64,000 nucleotides of DNA, taken from positions 1 through 64,000 of the forward strand of contig NZ_RBWY01000003.1 of assembly GCF_003634275.1 (NCBI RefSeq), given 5' to 3'. The translations under genes were made by a program, and so were the position numbers. Source of the DNA: Orbus hercynius (GTDB taxonomy: Bacteria > Pseudomonadota > Gammaproteobacteria > Enterobacterales > Orbaceae). The notes under the pieces were generated by a model. The model was not told the DNA's origin. It made no database searches and saw only the letters and a program-made list of their open reading frames with translations. This document shows, piece after piece, positions 1 to 8,653 of the stretch (position 1 is the stretch's first letter; each line of letters opens with the position of its first letter).

Positions 1-84
1 CCCATGCCGAACTCAGAAGTGAAACGCCGTGGAGCCGATGGTAGTGTGGGGGTTCCCCCATGTGAGAGTAGGTCACCGCCAGAC
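1..84 (+). rRNA. rrf: 5S ribosomal RNA, 3' part (cut by window edge)
   Basis: These bases are identical to the last 84 bases of the complete 5S gene at 249-367, including the closing GCCAGAC that pairs with the 5' GTCTGGC of the molecule. The 5' third lies outside the window. Identity continues about ten bases past the gene into ACTATTAAATAT, which points to a recent duplication of the unit. The gene is presumably the distal part of an rRNA operon extending to the left, which I cannot see. Confidence 0.95.
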
Positions 85-100
85 TATTAAATATGAGAAG

Positions 101-131
101 CGCCCTATCGTTCAGATGGGGCGTTTTTTTT
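101..131 (+). terminator. Rho-independent terminator after first 5S gene
   Basis: CGCCCTA and TGGGGCG form a short GC-rich stem (with a G-U pair) followed by a run of eight T. It lies 17 bases after the end of the partial 5S gene. Its presence between the two 5S copies implies that the second copy needs read-through or its own promoter. Confidence 0.8.
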
Positions 132-248
132 GAATGTTTATCCCTTCTATATTGATAAATATAACTTAAAATTAGATTTCTAAGGGTAAAATAAAAACAT
201 AGCGAAGTAATAAATTGTTGATTGATTTATTACCTGCAAACCGAGTTA

Positions 249-367
249 TGTCTGGCGGCAATGTTGCGGTGGTCCCACCTGACCCATGCCGAACTCAGAA
301 GTGAAACGCCGTGGAGCCGATGGTAGTGTGGGGGTTCCCCCATGTGAGAGTAGGTCACCGCCAGACT
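249..367 (+). rRNA. rrf: 5S ribosomal RNA, complete second copy
   Basis: This is a full-length gammaproteobacterial 5S rRNA of about 119 bases. The ends GTCTGGCGGC and GCCGCCAGAC-type arms close the terminal helix, and the internal CCATGCCGAACTCAGAAG segment is the conserved loop region. It is a tandem duplicate of the gene at 1-84, separated by about 165 bases that contain a terminator and a 9-bp hairpin (GTAATAAAT at 207-215 with ATTTATTAC at 225-233). No tRNA lies between the copies. Exact ends are uncertain by a base or two. Confidence 0.97.
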
Positions 368-381
368 ATTAAATATAAAGC

Positions 382-413
382 ACGCCGTATTATTATGATA
401 CGGCGTTTTTTTA
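382..413 (+). terminator. Rho-independent terminator after second 5S gene
   Basis: ACGCCGTAT and ATACGGCGT form a perfect 9-bp stem around a TATTATG loop, followed by a T tract. It ends the rRNA operon just before the convergent ispB gene. Confidence 0.9.
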
Positions 414-510
414 TATTATGACTTTAAGTAATTGATTTTGTATGAAATTTCATAAGAAATATAATGAAACGATATAGAGCTTATCATTAATAAGCTCTTT
501 TTATATGATA

Positions 511-1482
511 TTAATTATTTCTTTCGACTGATAAAACTGCCAGTCTTTGCAAAGCATCTTTATAAGGCGAGTTTGGTAGGATATCAATGGAATGATGCGC
601 TTTTTCAGCTTCTTCTTTTGCTGCATTAAATGTGAATTCTAGCGAACCGCATTCATGCATAATACACAGTACTTTATCTAATAAATGTCTACCATTACCT
701 TGCTCAATTGCCTCCTTGATCATTTTCACGTCTTCAGGATTGCTTGCATTATTCATCGCATGTAACAGTGGTAGAGTAGGTTTACCTTCATTCAGATCAT
801 CGCCAAGATTTTTTCCTAATGCTTGGGCATCTTCTGTGCTGTAATCAAGTAAATCATCAATCAATTGAAATGCGGTGCCTAGATAGCGGCCATAATTTTG
901 TAGTGCCACTTCAACTTCTGTTGATGATTGGCTAATTAACGCGGCGGTATGTGAAGCCGCTTCAAATAATCGTGCTGTTTTGCGGTAGATGACGTCTAAA
1001 TATTGCTGTTTGGTAATATTAGGATCATTACAATTCATAAGCTGTTGAACTTCACCTTCAGCAATCACATTGGTTGCCTCAGACATCACTTTTAAAACCG
1101 ATAAAGATTCGATACTCACCATCATTTGAAAAGAACGGGTATAAATATAATCGCCAACTAATACGCTTGCTGCATTGCCAAATAGTGTATTAGCAGTCGA
1201 GCGTCCCCTTCTTAAATCCGATTCATCAACAACATCATCGTGTAGTAAAGTTGCGGTATGAATAAATTCAATAAAAGCCGCTGCCATAATATGTTTTTCG
1301 CCTTGATAGCCCAAAGCTTTAGCACTTAAGAGTGTGATGATAGGGCGAATACGTTTGCCACCACCACTGATAATATAATTGCCAAGTTGATTGATTAAAA
1401 CAACATCTGATGTTAGCTGTGCTTGTATAACATGATTGACTTTAACTAAATCATCTTGAACTAAATTAATAATTTCTTGCAT
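511..1482 (-). CDS. ispB: Octaprenyl diphosphate synthase
   Basis: This cytosolic enzyme elongates farnesyl diphosphate with isopentenyl diphosphate to make the octaprenyl side chain of ubiquinone and menaquinone. The 323-residue protein matches the usual IspB length. It carries both aspartate-rich motifs of trans-prenyltransferases: DDVVD at 82-86 (first, followed by the RRGR stretch) and DDLLD at 209-213 (second). The GGGKRIRP segment near residue 40 is the IPP-binding region. In E. coli ispB lies divergent from rplU-rpmA; here the divergent neighbour is tonB, so only the gene and not its neighbourhood is conserved. A paralogous family member such as IspA is unlikely because of the length and the N-terminal similarity to IspB. 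Confidence 0.95.
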   Translation of the reverse strand: MQEIINLVQDDLVKVNHVIQAQLTSDVVLINQLGNYIISGGGKRIRPIITLLSAKALGYQGEKHIMAAAFIEFIHTATLLHDDVVDESDLRRGRSTANTLFGNAASVLVGDYIYTRSFQMMVSIESLSVLKVMSEATNVIAEGEVQQLMNCNDPNITKQQYLDVIYRKTARLFEAASHTAALISQSSTEVEVALQNYGRYLGTAFQLIDDLLDYSTEDAQALGKNLGDDLNEGKPTLPLLHAMNNASNPEDVKMIKEAIEQGNGRHLLDKVLCIMHECGSLEFTFNAAKEEAEKAHHSIDILPNSPYKDALQRLAVLSVERNN

Positions 1483-1612
1483 TATAATATTACCTATCAG
1501 GCCTATTTTAGACGATGATTAAGGTTGATTAATGGTACTATTATCTGATAAAACGACTATAACAACAAGAAGGTTGTGATATTTGCCATAAAAAAGTAAA
1601 ATTAATTGCAAA

Positions 1613-1627
1613 TGATAATTGTTTTCA
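1613..1627. promoter_or_regulatory. Probable Fur box upstream of tonB
   Basis: TGATAAT-T-GTTTTCA fits the 7-1-7 Fur model, with the left half perfect and the right half matching at five of seven positions. It sits 45 bases before the tonB start, where it could block the promoter when iron is sufficient. This is known regulation for tonB in enterobacteria; here it is inferred from the site alone. Confidence 0.65.
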
Positions 1628-1672
1628 ATTAAAATAGGGTAGGCTAATTATATAGACTTTATTACGGATATC

Positions 1673-2476
1673 ATGATAGCAAAATCGAATAACACTAAAA
1701 AAAATACGTTCCATTTACATCTTTCTATTTCAATATTATTGCATGTATTAGCGGTAGGTATTTTATTATTTGGTGCTTTGTTTTCTGAGCGCATTGTTTC
1801 TGTTGACGGTGACAATTCAATAAAGGCTGTTATGATTGATTTATCTATGCTTGCTGCGCCAAAACAGTCACTTGCAGAAGATGCACCACAAATTGAGCAG
1901 ATGGATGAGCAGCCGATTGCAGAGAATAAACAGCCTGAAATTACACCAGAAGATATTAAACCCGATCCAGATATTGCACCGGATATTATTGTTGAAACTA
2001 AACCTGTTGAAACGCTAGTACCACCGGAAACGCCACAATTGCTTATTAAAGAAAAAGTACTTAAACCGAAAGATCATAATCAGAAAAAGCAGATTGTTAA
2101 AAAATCTTCTCAGCAGCAGATTAAGCAAGAAACTGCCACTGAAAATTTTGCCGATACGGCGGTAGCACCCAAAATATCGGAAAATAACCAATTTTCAGCG
2201 ACACCTACTCCAATTAGTCGTAAAAACCCAATCTATCCGACTAAAGCATTAGATATGCGCATTGAAGGGTATGTTGTTGCTGTTTATGATATTAATGCCC
2301 ATGGGCAAGTTGAAAATATCCGTATTATTGAAGCTAAACCAAATAGTATTTTTAATAAATCAGTCACTCAGGCGATGAAACAGTGGAAATATCAAGCAAT
2401 CAAGAAGAAAGACTTAACGATTAAAATTGTGTTTAATCGAGATAAATCGATTAAACTTGATACAGCTAGCCGATAA
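1673..2476 (+). CDS. tonB: TonB energy-transducing protein
   Basis: TonB spans the periplasm and couples the ExbB/ExbD proton motor to outer-membrane receptors for siderophores, haem and cobalamin. The 267-residue protein has a short cytoplasmic N-terminus, one membrane segment at about residues 17-38, and a long proline/glutamate/lysine-rich linker (about 65-175). The C-terminal domain (about 185-267) contains the family's NPIYPTKALDMRIEGYV start and the VTQAMKQWKY helix. The gene stands alone; exbB and exbD are not in this window. The Fur-like site just upstream suggests iron repression. The shorter-than-average linker is still within the family range. Confidence 0.93.
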   Translation: MIAKSNNTKKNTFHLHLSISILLHVLAVGILLFGALFSERIVSVDGDNSIKAVMIDLSMLAAPKQSLAEDAPQIEQMDEQPIAENKQPEITPEDIKPDPDIAPDIIVETKPVETLVPPETPQLLIKEKVLKPKDHNQKKQIVKKSSQQQIKQETATENFADTAVAPKISENNQFSATPTPISRKNPIYPTKALDMRIEGYVVAVYDINAHGQVENIRIIEAKPNSIFNKSVTQAMKQWKYQAIKKKDLTIKIVFNRDKSIKLDTASR

Positions 2477-2582
2477 TAGACAACAGAGAGTATTGCTGCG
2501 TTTACTATTTACACCGTAATGATATGCGGGATGAGAAACCTACTTAACCTTATAGGATTAAGCAGGGAGACCTGTTGGGCTA

Positions 2583-3896
2583 TTATGATGACGCCTGACA
2601 CATTAGTTTTTCTATTTCATCTGCGGCTTTTGGTACATCGCTTGTTAATACTTTATTACCCGTTTGGGTAATGACAATATTGTCTTCGATACGAATCCCA
2701 ATACCACGATATTGTACCGGGACATCGGCATCTTGGTTAATATATAGACCAGGTTCAACCGTTAATACCATACCCGGTTCGAGTTTGCGTTCGCGAGATG
2801 GTGTTTTATAGTCGCCAACGTCATGCACATCAATACCAAGCCAATGACCCAGTCCATGCATATAGAATTGGCTATACGCTTTTTGTGCAATTAGCTCGCG
2901 TATGTCGCCTTGCATAATATGTAATTTCACCAACCCTTCAACCATAATTTGTACCACGTGTTCGTTGACTTCTTGGATAGAGATGCCGGGTTTAAATAAT
3001 TCGATCGCTTTATATTGTGCTTTTAGTACAAGGTCATAAATCTCGCGCTGGGCTAGCGTAAATTTACCATTAATTGGAAATGTGCGCGTAATATCACCCG
3101 CATAATACTGATATTCACATCCCGCATCAATTAGCACTAAATCACCATCTTTTAACGGCTCACTATTATTTTCATAATGCAAAATACAGCCGTTATTACC
3201 GCCACCAACAATCGTATTGTATGAAGGGAATCTTGCACCGTGTTGATTAAATTCATGGAGGATTTCCGACTCTAGCTGGTATTCGTACATGCCGGGCTTA
3301 CACGCTTGCATGGCACGAAGATGGCCTTGTGCCGTAATTTTTCCTGCTTTATGCATTACTTCAAGTTCATAAGCCGATTTAAATAAGCGCATTTCATGGA
3401 CAATCGGCCGCCAGTCAATGATTGATTGAGGTGCTCGATAATGCTTTCTTGTGCCTTGTCTAAGTATCGCCATTATATTATTAATAATATCATCAGCATA
3501 TTGATACTGTTGACTCGCATGGTATATCGCTTGTTTACCATTGATCAGATTTGGTAGGTGCGTCATAATCTGCTCAATAGGGTAGGCTTTATCAACATGA
3601 ACTTGTAATAATGCCGCCTCCTGGCCAAGACGGTAACCGGTCCAAGTTTCAGCGAGTGGATCTTTGGTACGATTAAACAAAATTGTCTGATATTGATTAT
3701 TGGCTGCTTTAATCAGCACAAGTACTGATTCTGGTTCTGTAAAATCGGTTAAATACCAAAAATCACTATTTTGACGATAAGGGTAGTGAGTATCATTGCT
3801 TCTAACCGCTTCAGGGGCTGAGAAAAATAGTGCAGCACTATTCTCCACCATATTAGCAATAATTCTCTCACGACGGGTAATGATATCGCAATTCAT
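2583..3896 (-). CDS. pepP: Xaa-Pro aminopeptidase P
   Basis: This dimanganese enzyme removes the N-terminal residue from peptides with proline in second position. The 437-residue protein has an AMP_N domain (about 1-165) and a pita-bread M24 peptidase domain (about 170-430). The five metal ligands of the family are visible: D257, D268, H351, E381 and E404, with H347 also conserved. It follows ygfB by 23 bases on the same strand, the same pair as in E. coli (ygfB-pepP-ubiH). The ubiH and ubiI genes that normally follow are missing here; tonB lies downstream in the opposite direction. Confidence 0.96.
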   Translation of the reverse strand: MNCDIITRRERIIANMVENSAALFFSAPEAVRSNDTHYPYRQNSDFWYLTDFTEPESVLVLIKAANNQYQTILFNRTKDPLAETWTGYRLGQEAALLQVHVDKAYPIEQIMTHLPNLINGKQAIYHASQQYQYADDIINNIMAILRQGTRKHYRAPQSIIDWRPIVHEMRLFKSAYELEVMHKAGKITAQGHLRAMQACKPGMYEYQLESEILHEFNQHGARFPSYNTIVGGGNNGCILHYENNSEPLKDGDLVLIDAGCEYQYYAGDITRTFPINGKFTLAQREIYDLVLKAQYKAIELFKPGISIQEVNEHVVQIMVEGLVKLHIMQGDIRELIAQKAYSQFYMHGLGHWLGIDVHDVGDYKTPSRERKLEPGMVLTVEPGLYINQDADVPVQYRGIGIRIEDNIVITQTGNKVLTSDVPKAADEIEKLMCQASS

Positions 3897-3919
3897 TTGC
3901 TCACCTAATATTAAAAAAA

Positions 3920-4462
3920 TTAATGTATTGTTGCCGATGGCTGACGTTCGGTAAATTCATCATGGCATAAAATAGCTGTCATACGGACGTATTCTAAAAT
4001 CTCTTCTAAAGCGACGGCAAGCTCCTCTTGATCGTCTTCTTCGTCATAGCCAAGTTGGGTAATTTGTCTTAAATCATAAATTGCTTCACCAATATCACCT
4101 TTTACTTTGGCTAATTGAGGTTGTGCCAGACCAAGACCAAGTAAAAAATGATTAATCCAATCGACCAAATCATTAATCTGACTAAATAACTCATCATCAT
4201 TAATCAGCAAACGAAACTCAAAATTATCATCACCGAGTTGCTGTTTGGTTTGAGTATGAAGTTGATTGACTAAGGTAGATAATTTTTCCGGTAAAGCATT
4301 TCCATCGTTTATCATATCGCAAGTTAATACGCGCCAGCTTTCATCGTTATTTCCACCTGCAATAATACCCGTGATTAGACCGTGGAGTTCGGCAGCATTA
4401 ACGCCGATTGTTTGAGATTTTAGCTCTGCATTTAGTGAAATATATAGTGGGCTTGTTGACAT
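3920..4462 (-). CDS. ygfB: YgfB/UPF0149 family protein
   Basis: This 180-residue acidic cytoplasmic protein belongs to UPF0149. The family signature is visible in the N-terminal AELHGLITGIIAGG segment and in the C-terminal DLVDWINHFLLGLGLAQ and VRMTAILCHDEF segments. It shares an operon with pepP (23-base gap), as in E. coli. The biochemical role is not settled; in Pseudomonas a YgfB homologue modulates expression of an amidase gene. In E. coli zapA and the 6S RNA gene lie upstream; here radA occupies that place, so the block has been rearranged. Confidence 0.9.
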   Translation of the reverse strand: MSTSPLYISLNAELKSQTIGVNAAELHGLITGIIAGGNNDESWRVLTCDMINDGNALPEKLSTLVNQLHTQTKQQLGDDNFEFRLLINDDELFSQINDLVDWINHFLLGLGLAQPQLAKVKGDIGEAIYDLRQITQLGYDEEDDQEELAVALEEILEYVRMTAILCHDEFTERQPSATIH

Positions 4463-4551
4463 GACTTAGCTCTATAAAATGAAAAAAGATGAGATAGTAT
4501 ATACTTAAATAAATCGAAATTGCAGTTTTTTAGAATGATGAGATGTTTTCT

Positions 4552-4575
4552 AAGCCGCAACCCATGCAGCGGCTT
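4552..4575. terminator. Hairpin between radA and ygfB
   Basis: AAGCCGC and GCGGCTT form a 7-bp stem with a ten-base loop, three bases past the radA stop. The T tract is poor on the minus strand, so this may be a weak terminator or an mRNA-stabilising 3' end. Confidence 0.4.
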
Positions 4576-4578
4576 TTG

Positions 4579-5961
4579 TTAGCTGAGATCACTGAGGATA
4601 TCTAACGCTTCAGATAATTTTTTGACACTGTAGATTTTCATATCAGCAGGTTGTTTCTTTGGTACGTTGGCTGCTGGTACAATTGCACGTTTAAAACCGT
4701 GTTTAGCCGCTTCAGAAATACGTTCTTGGCCACTAGGAACAGGTCTAATTTCACCACCTAGTCCAATCTCACCAAAAATCACTAAATCATGAGGCAGTGG
4801 CCGATTACGAAAACTCGATACTAATGCTGAAATGAGCGCTAAGTCAGCACTGGTTTCGGTGACTTTGACGCCACCAACAACATTGACAAAGACATCTTGA
4901 TCGGCCATTTGTAACCCGCCGTGACGATGGAGAACGGCAAGCAGTAAAGCGAGGCGATTTTGTTCTAGTCCAACCGTGACCCGTCTTGGATTACCATACA
5001 TGGAGTGATCAACAAGGGCTTGTATTTCCACTAAGAGTGGTCTAGTGCCTTCCCACAGAACCATTACAGAGCTTCCTGGCGACATTTCATCACCACGGCT
5101 TAGAAAGATGGCAGAAGGGTTGCTAACTTCTTTTAATCCTTGCTCTGTCATGGCAAATACGCCAAGCTCATTGACGGCACCAAAGCGGTTTTTGTGACTG
5201 CGCAATGTACGATAACGAGAATCTGCATCGCCATCGAGTAAGATGGAACAATCGATACAGTGTTCAAGAACCTTAGGTCCCGCAAGCGAGCCATCTTTGG
5301 TAACATGACCAACCATAATAATGGCGATGCCTTTTGTTTTGGCAAAACGCGTTAAATAGGCTGCGGTTTCCCGTACTTGCGATACGCTACCAGGAGATGA
5401 TTGAATCTCAGCCATATGCATTACTTGGATTGAATCAATCACCATTAATTTAGGTTGTTCTTTTTCGGCTAACAAGCAGATTTGCTCTATGCTTGTTTCA
5501 GAAAGCATATTGAGCTGCTCTGTTGGTAACCCTAAGCGATGCGCTCGCATAGCGACTTGTTGTAAGGACTCTTCCCCCGTCACATAGAGTGTTTTCATTT
5601 GCGTTGATAACCGGCACATCGTTTGTAATAATAAGGTACTTTTCCCTGCGCCAGGATTACCACCAATGAGTATGGCACTACCGGGTACAACGCCGCCGCC
5701 AAGCACCCGATCAAATTCTGAAAATCCGGTTGAAAAACGCGGTAACTCTTCAAGGCTAATTTCGGAGAGTGTTTGAATTCTAGAGAGTCCGCTATCACCC
5801 GCGTAACCAGTAAATCGGTCGCTACGATTGTTACTGCTAGCGGCAAGTCTTACCTCAGTAATGGTATTCCAGGCATGGCATTCACTACATTGCCCTTGCC
5901 AGCGCGGATAATCGGCGCCACATTCATTACATACATAAGCGCGTTTAGGTGTTTTAGCCAA
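4579..5961 (-). CDS. radA: DNA repair protein RadA (Sms)
   Basis: RadA is a RecA-like, DnaB-type ring ATPase that promotes branch migration of recombination intermediates. The 460-residue protein has an N-terminal zinc finger (C11, C14, C25, C28), a Walker A motif GGNPGAGKS around 100-108, the RadA-specific KNRFG motif at 257-261, and a C-terminal Lon-protease-like domain (about 300-460). The length matches E. coli RadA (460). It follows serB by 34 bases on the same strand, as in the E. coli serB-radA-nadR operon. Here nadR has been separated and lies at 31.5 kb. Confidence 0.97.
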   Translation of the reverse strand: MAKTPKRAYVCNECGADYPRWQGQCSECHAWNTITEVRLAASSNNRSDRFTGYAGDSGLSRIQTLSEISLEELPRFSTGFSEFDRVLGGGVVPGSAILIGGNPGAGKSTLLLQTMCRLSTQMKTLYVTGEESLQQVAMRAHRLGLPTEQLNMLSETSIEQICLLAEKEQPKLMVIDSIQVMHMAEIQSSPGSVSQVRETAAYLTRFAKTKGIAIIMVGHVTKDGSLAGPKVLEHCIDCSILLDGDADSRYRTLRSHKNRFGAVNELGVFAMTEQGLKEVSNPSAIFLSRGDEMSPGSSVMVLWEGTRPLLVEIQALVDHSMYGNPRRVTVGLEQNRLALLLAVLHRHGGLQMADQDVFVNVVGGVKVTETSADLALISALVSSFRNRPLPHDLVIFGEIGLGGEIRPVPSGQERISEAAKHGFKRAIVPAANVPKKQPADMKIYSVKKLSEALDILSDLS

Positions 5962-5995
5962 ATCGTGATCTCTCCAAAATAAGGGGGATTGCTTG

Positions 5996-6973
5996 TTAGC
6001 CTTCGCTATCGAGGCTGGCGGATAGAATACAAATCAACCCAGTTAAATCGGCATAATTAATGCCAATTTTAGCTTTTTGTACTACTTTGGGTTTGCCGTG
6101 ATAGGAAACCCCTAAACCGGCGATACGAATCATCATTAAATCGTTGGCACCATCACCAATCGCAACGGTTTGTTCTAGCGGGATATTAAATTGGTTGGCT
6201 AAATTTTGTAAGGTTCTGGCTTTGAATTTCGCATCCACAATTTGACCTTTCACTTTACCCGATAATTTGCCTGAATGTGTAATATCCAATTCGTTGGCAT
6301 AGACCGCATCAAGCTTGAATTTCTCTTTTAAATAATCGGCAAAATAGGTGAATCCACCAGAGACAATGGCAATTTTCCAGTTACGTTTGTGCAGTTCGCG
6401 CACCAAAAAGCTTAAACTCGGCATAAACGGTAGTTCTTGTTTAATTGATTCTAAAATAGCCATATCGGCGCCTTTTAGCGTTGCAACGCGCTTGCGTAAG
6501 CTAGTGACGAAGTCAATTTCGCCGCGCATGGCTTGTTCGGTAATTTGGGAGACCAGTTCGCCAGAGCCATGTCGTTTGGCAATTTCATCGATACATTCAA
6601 TGGCAATTGCTGTAGAGTCCATGTCCATCACAAGTAAACCTTCAGAGTGCAGAGAAGGGAGATTATCGATAATAGAGACATCAATTTCTAACGTGTTAGC
6701 GATTTCCTGTGCCTTTTTGGGCATCACACCTGCAATACGAATTACTTGGTAGGTTTTAACTTTCCAAGAAGAGACGATAACAATTGGGATTGCAAGCTTT
6801 TGCTGAAATTTAGACAGCAACGTTTTATTCAATTTTCTGCCGTAAATAATCCAACCGGTTTTCCCCGCATTATAATCCAATGGCACCACTTCGCAGCCAT
6901 TTAAAGAAAGGGGTAAACCTTGCCAACTATCGATATTTTCTGATAGATCATTAAATGTTAATGTATTGCCCAT
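5996..6973 (-). CDS. serB: Phosphoserine phosphatase
   Basis: SerB hydrolyses O-phospho-L-serine in the last step of serine synthesis. The protein is a haloacid-dehalogenase-fold phosphatase with the nucleophile motif DMDST (D117 and D119), the SGGFTYF motif II and the GDGANDLMMI motif. The chosen start gives MGNTLTFNDLS, which aligns with the E. coli N-terminus. The frame stays open to 7021, but the extra 16 residues are a hydrophobic stretch with no family counterpart. Neither start has a strong ribosome-binding site. It is followed by radA in the same operon. Confidence 0.95.
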   Translation of the reverse strand: MGNTLTFNDLSENIDSWQGLPLSLNGCEVVPLDYNAGKTGWIIYGRKLNKTLLSKFQQKLAIPIVIVSSWKVKTYQVIRIAGVMPKKAQEIANTLEIDVSIIDNLPSLHSEGLLVMDMDSTAIAIECIDEIAKRHGSGELVSQITEQAMRGEIDFVTSLRKRVATLKGADMAILESIKQELPFMPSLSFLVRELHKRNWKIAIVSGGFTYFADYLKEKFKLDAVYANELDITHSGKLSGKVKGQIVDAKFKARTLQNLANQFNIPLEQTVAIGDGANDLMMIRIAGLGVSYHGKPKVVQKAKIGINYADLTGLICILSASLDSEG

Positions 6974-7042
6974 AGTGAATATTATGAATGATAAAGTGAT
7001 TGAGAATAATAGAACTATCATAACATAAGCGATTACGGATAG

Positions 7043-7083
7043 TCATAAAAATAAACCCGCTTTAGTCAACGTATTAAAGCGGG
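7043..7083 (-). terminator. Terminator of cycA
   Basis: CCCGCTTTA (7056-7064) and TAAAGCGGG (7075-7083) pair perfectly. On the minus strand the stem is followed by TTTATTTTTAT, so it terminates cycA just upstream of serB. Confidence 0.85.
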
Positions 7084-7091
7084 CTATCTGA

Positions 7092-8480
7092 TCAATTCTT
7101 CGCGATTAAACGTATGAGATAACCAACCGCTAAAGCAATAAACCAAATTGGCGTTGCGATTAACGCGTGGCGGGTATCTGTTTCCATGGTTAATAAGACG
7201 ATAACAAAGGCAAAAAAGGCTAAGCACGCAATACACATTGGTACGCCGCCGGGCATTTTAAACGAAGATTGCTGATGTAAATGCTGACGCTTTTGTCGGT
7301 ATACAATATAAGAAAGTAAAATCATCGACCAGATAAAAATAAAGAGAATGGCTGAAATTGTGGTAACGATGGTAAAAGCCGTCATCACATCTGGCACCAT
7401 ATAAATTAGCACGACGCCGCCAAGTAAGCAGATACATGAAAAAATTAAACCGTTAGCAGGAACAAACCTGCTTGATAGTTTACCAAACATCTCGGGTGCA
7501 TCATCTTTTTTGGCTAGGCCAAATAGCATACGGCTTGTTGAGTAAATACCGCTATTGGCTGAAGATGCGGCAGATGTTAACACCACAAAGTTAATCATAC
7601 TTGCTGCTGCGGGTAAGCCAATTAGCGTGAATAATTCAACAAATGGGCTTTTATTCGGCGAAATAAACACCCAAGGGGTGACGCTCATAATAATAATTAG
7701 GGCAAAAACATAAAAGAAAATAATTCTAACCGGCACTGAGTTAATGGCTCTAGGGAGGTTTTTGGTCGGATCCTTTGTTTCAGCCGCCGTTGTACCGACA
7801 AGTTCGATACCGACGAACGCAAAAATCGCAATTTGGAATCCCGCAAAAAAACCCATCACCCCTTTGGGAAACATGCCACCGAATTCCCATAAATTAGAAA
7901 GAGCTGCTGATGTTTGCGTTTGTTCTGAATAGTAGGATGTGGTAATAAGCACCACACCAACAATGATCAAGGCAACAATAGCAATAATTTTTATCATTGA
8001 GAACCAAAATTCTGTTTCACCAAACATTTTTACCGTTAAGAGATTCAATGATAATAATACCGCAATGCAGATCAGCATTGGAATCCATGCTTGTAACGTC
8101 GGAAACCAATGTTGAGTATAACCGGATATTGCAACCACATCGGCAATACCGGTAACCACCCAACAAAACCAATACGTCCAACCGGTGAAAAATCCGGCCC
8201 ATGGTCCGAGCAGATCGGCGGCAAAATCACTAAACGATTTATAATTTAAGTTAGACAGTAAGATTTCGCCCATTGCGCGCATGACAAAAAATAGCACAAA
8301 GCCGATAATCATATAAACAAAAATAATGGAAGGACCTGCAAGGCTAATTGTTTTGCCTGAGCCCATGAATAATCCAGTACCAATTGCTCCACTGATCGCG
8401 ATAAGTTGAATATGGCGGTTTGATAAATGGCGTTTAAGTTTATTTTCTTGTGACGACCCAGTATCATTAACTGAATTCAT
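7092..8480 (-). CDS. cycA: D-serine/D-alanine/glycine proton symporter
   Basis: CycA is an inner-membrane permease of the APC superfamily with twelve predicted membrane segments. The 462-residue protein matches E. coli CycA along its whole length. The N-terminal NRHIQLIAISGAIGTGLFMG segment is the substrate-binding first helix, and GIELVGTTAAETKDP is the helix 6-7 signature of amino-acid/proton symporters. It probably imports glycine, D-alanine and D-serine. It is monocistronic, with its own terminator before serB. In E. coli cycA lies beside fklB; here fklB is 18 kb away. Another APC permease is possible, but the similarity to CycA is close. Confidence 0.93.
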   Translation of the reverse strand: MNSVNDTGSSQENKLKRHLSNRHIQLIAISGAIGTGLFMGSGKTISLAGPSIIFVYMIIGFVLFFVMRAMGEILLSNLNYKSFSDFAADLLGPWAGFFTGWTYWFCWVVTGIADVVAISGYTQHWFPTLQAWIPMLICIAVLLSLNLLTVKMFGETEFWFSMIKIIAIVALIIVGVVLITTSYYSEQTQTSAALSNLWEFGGMFPKGVMGFFAGFQIAIFAFVGIELVGTTAAETKDPTKNLPRAINSVPVRIIFFYVFALIIIMSVTPWVFISPNKSPFVELFTLIGLPAAASMINFVVLTSAASSANSGIYSTSRMLFGLAKKDDAPEMFGKLSSRFVPANGLIFSCICLLGGVVLIYMVPDVMTAFTIVTTISAILFIFIWSMILLSYIVYRQKRQHLHQQSSFKMPGGVPMCIACLAFFAFVIVLLTMETDTRHALIATPIWFIALAVGYLIRLIAKN

Positions 8481-8653
8481 GGTATCTTGGTTCCTTGAGT
8501 AGTTTAATTTATAGCTATGTGATATTAAAGATTCTATATAGTGATATCAACGTTTTTTATTGGTAATTATCATTAAATATTTTTATGAGATAAAAATATT
8601 TAGCATAATGCACTTATAATGAACTGTTTTGCACCAATTTAGTGGGATAAAAA

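Noticed and set aside
2539-2574. Imperfect hairpins (CCTACTTAA/TTAAGCAGG and CAGG-GAGA-CCTG) between tonB and pepP
   Set aside because: The stem has a mismatch and no T tract follows on either strand, so I could not support a terminator or riboswitch call.
6974-7021. N-terminal hydrophobic extension of SerB
   Set aside because: SerB is cytosolic, the extension has no family counterpart, and the internal ATG at 6973 aligns with known SerB starts.
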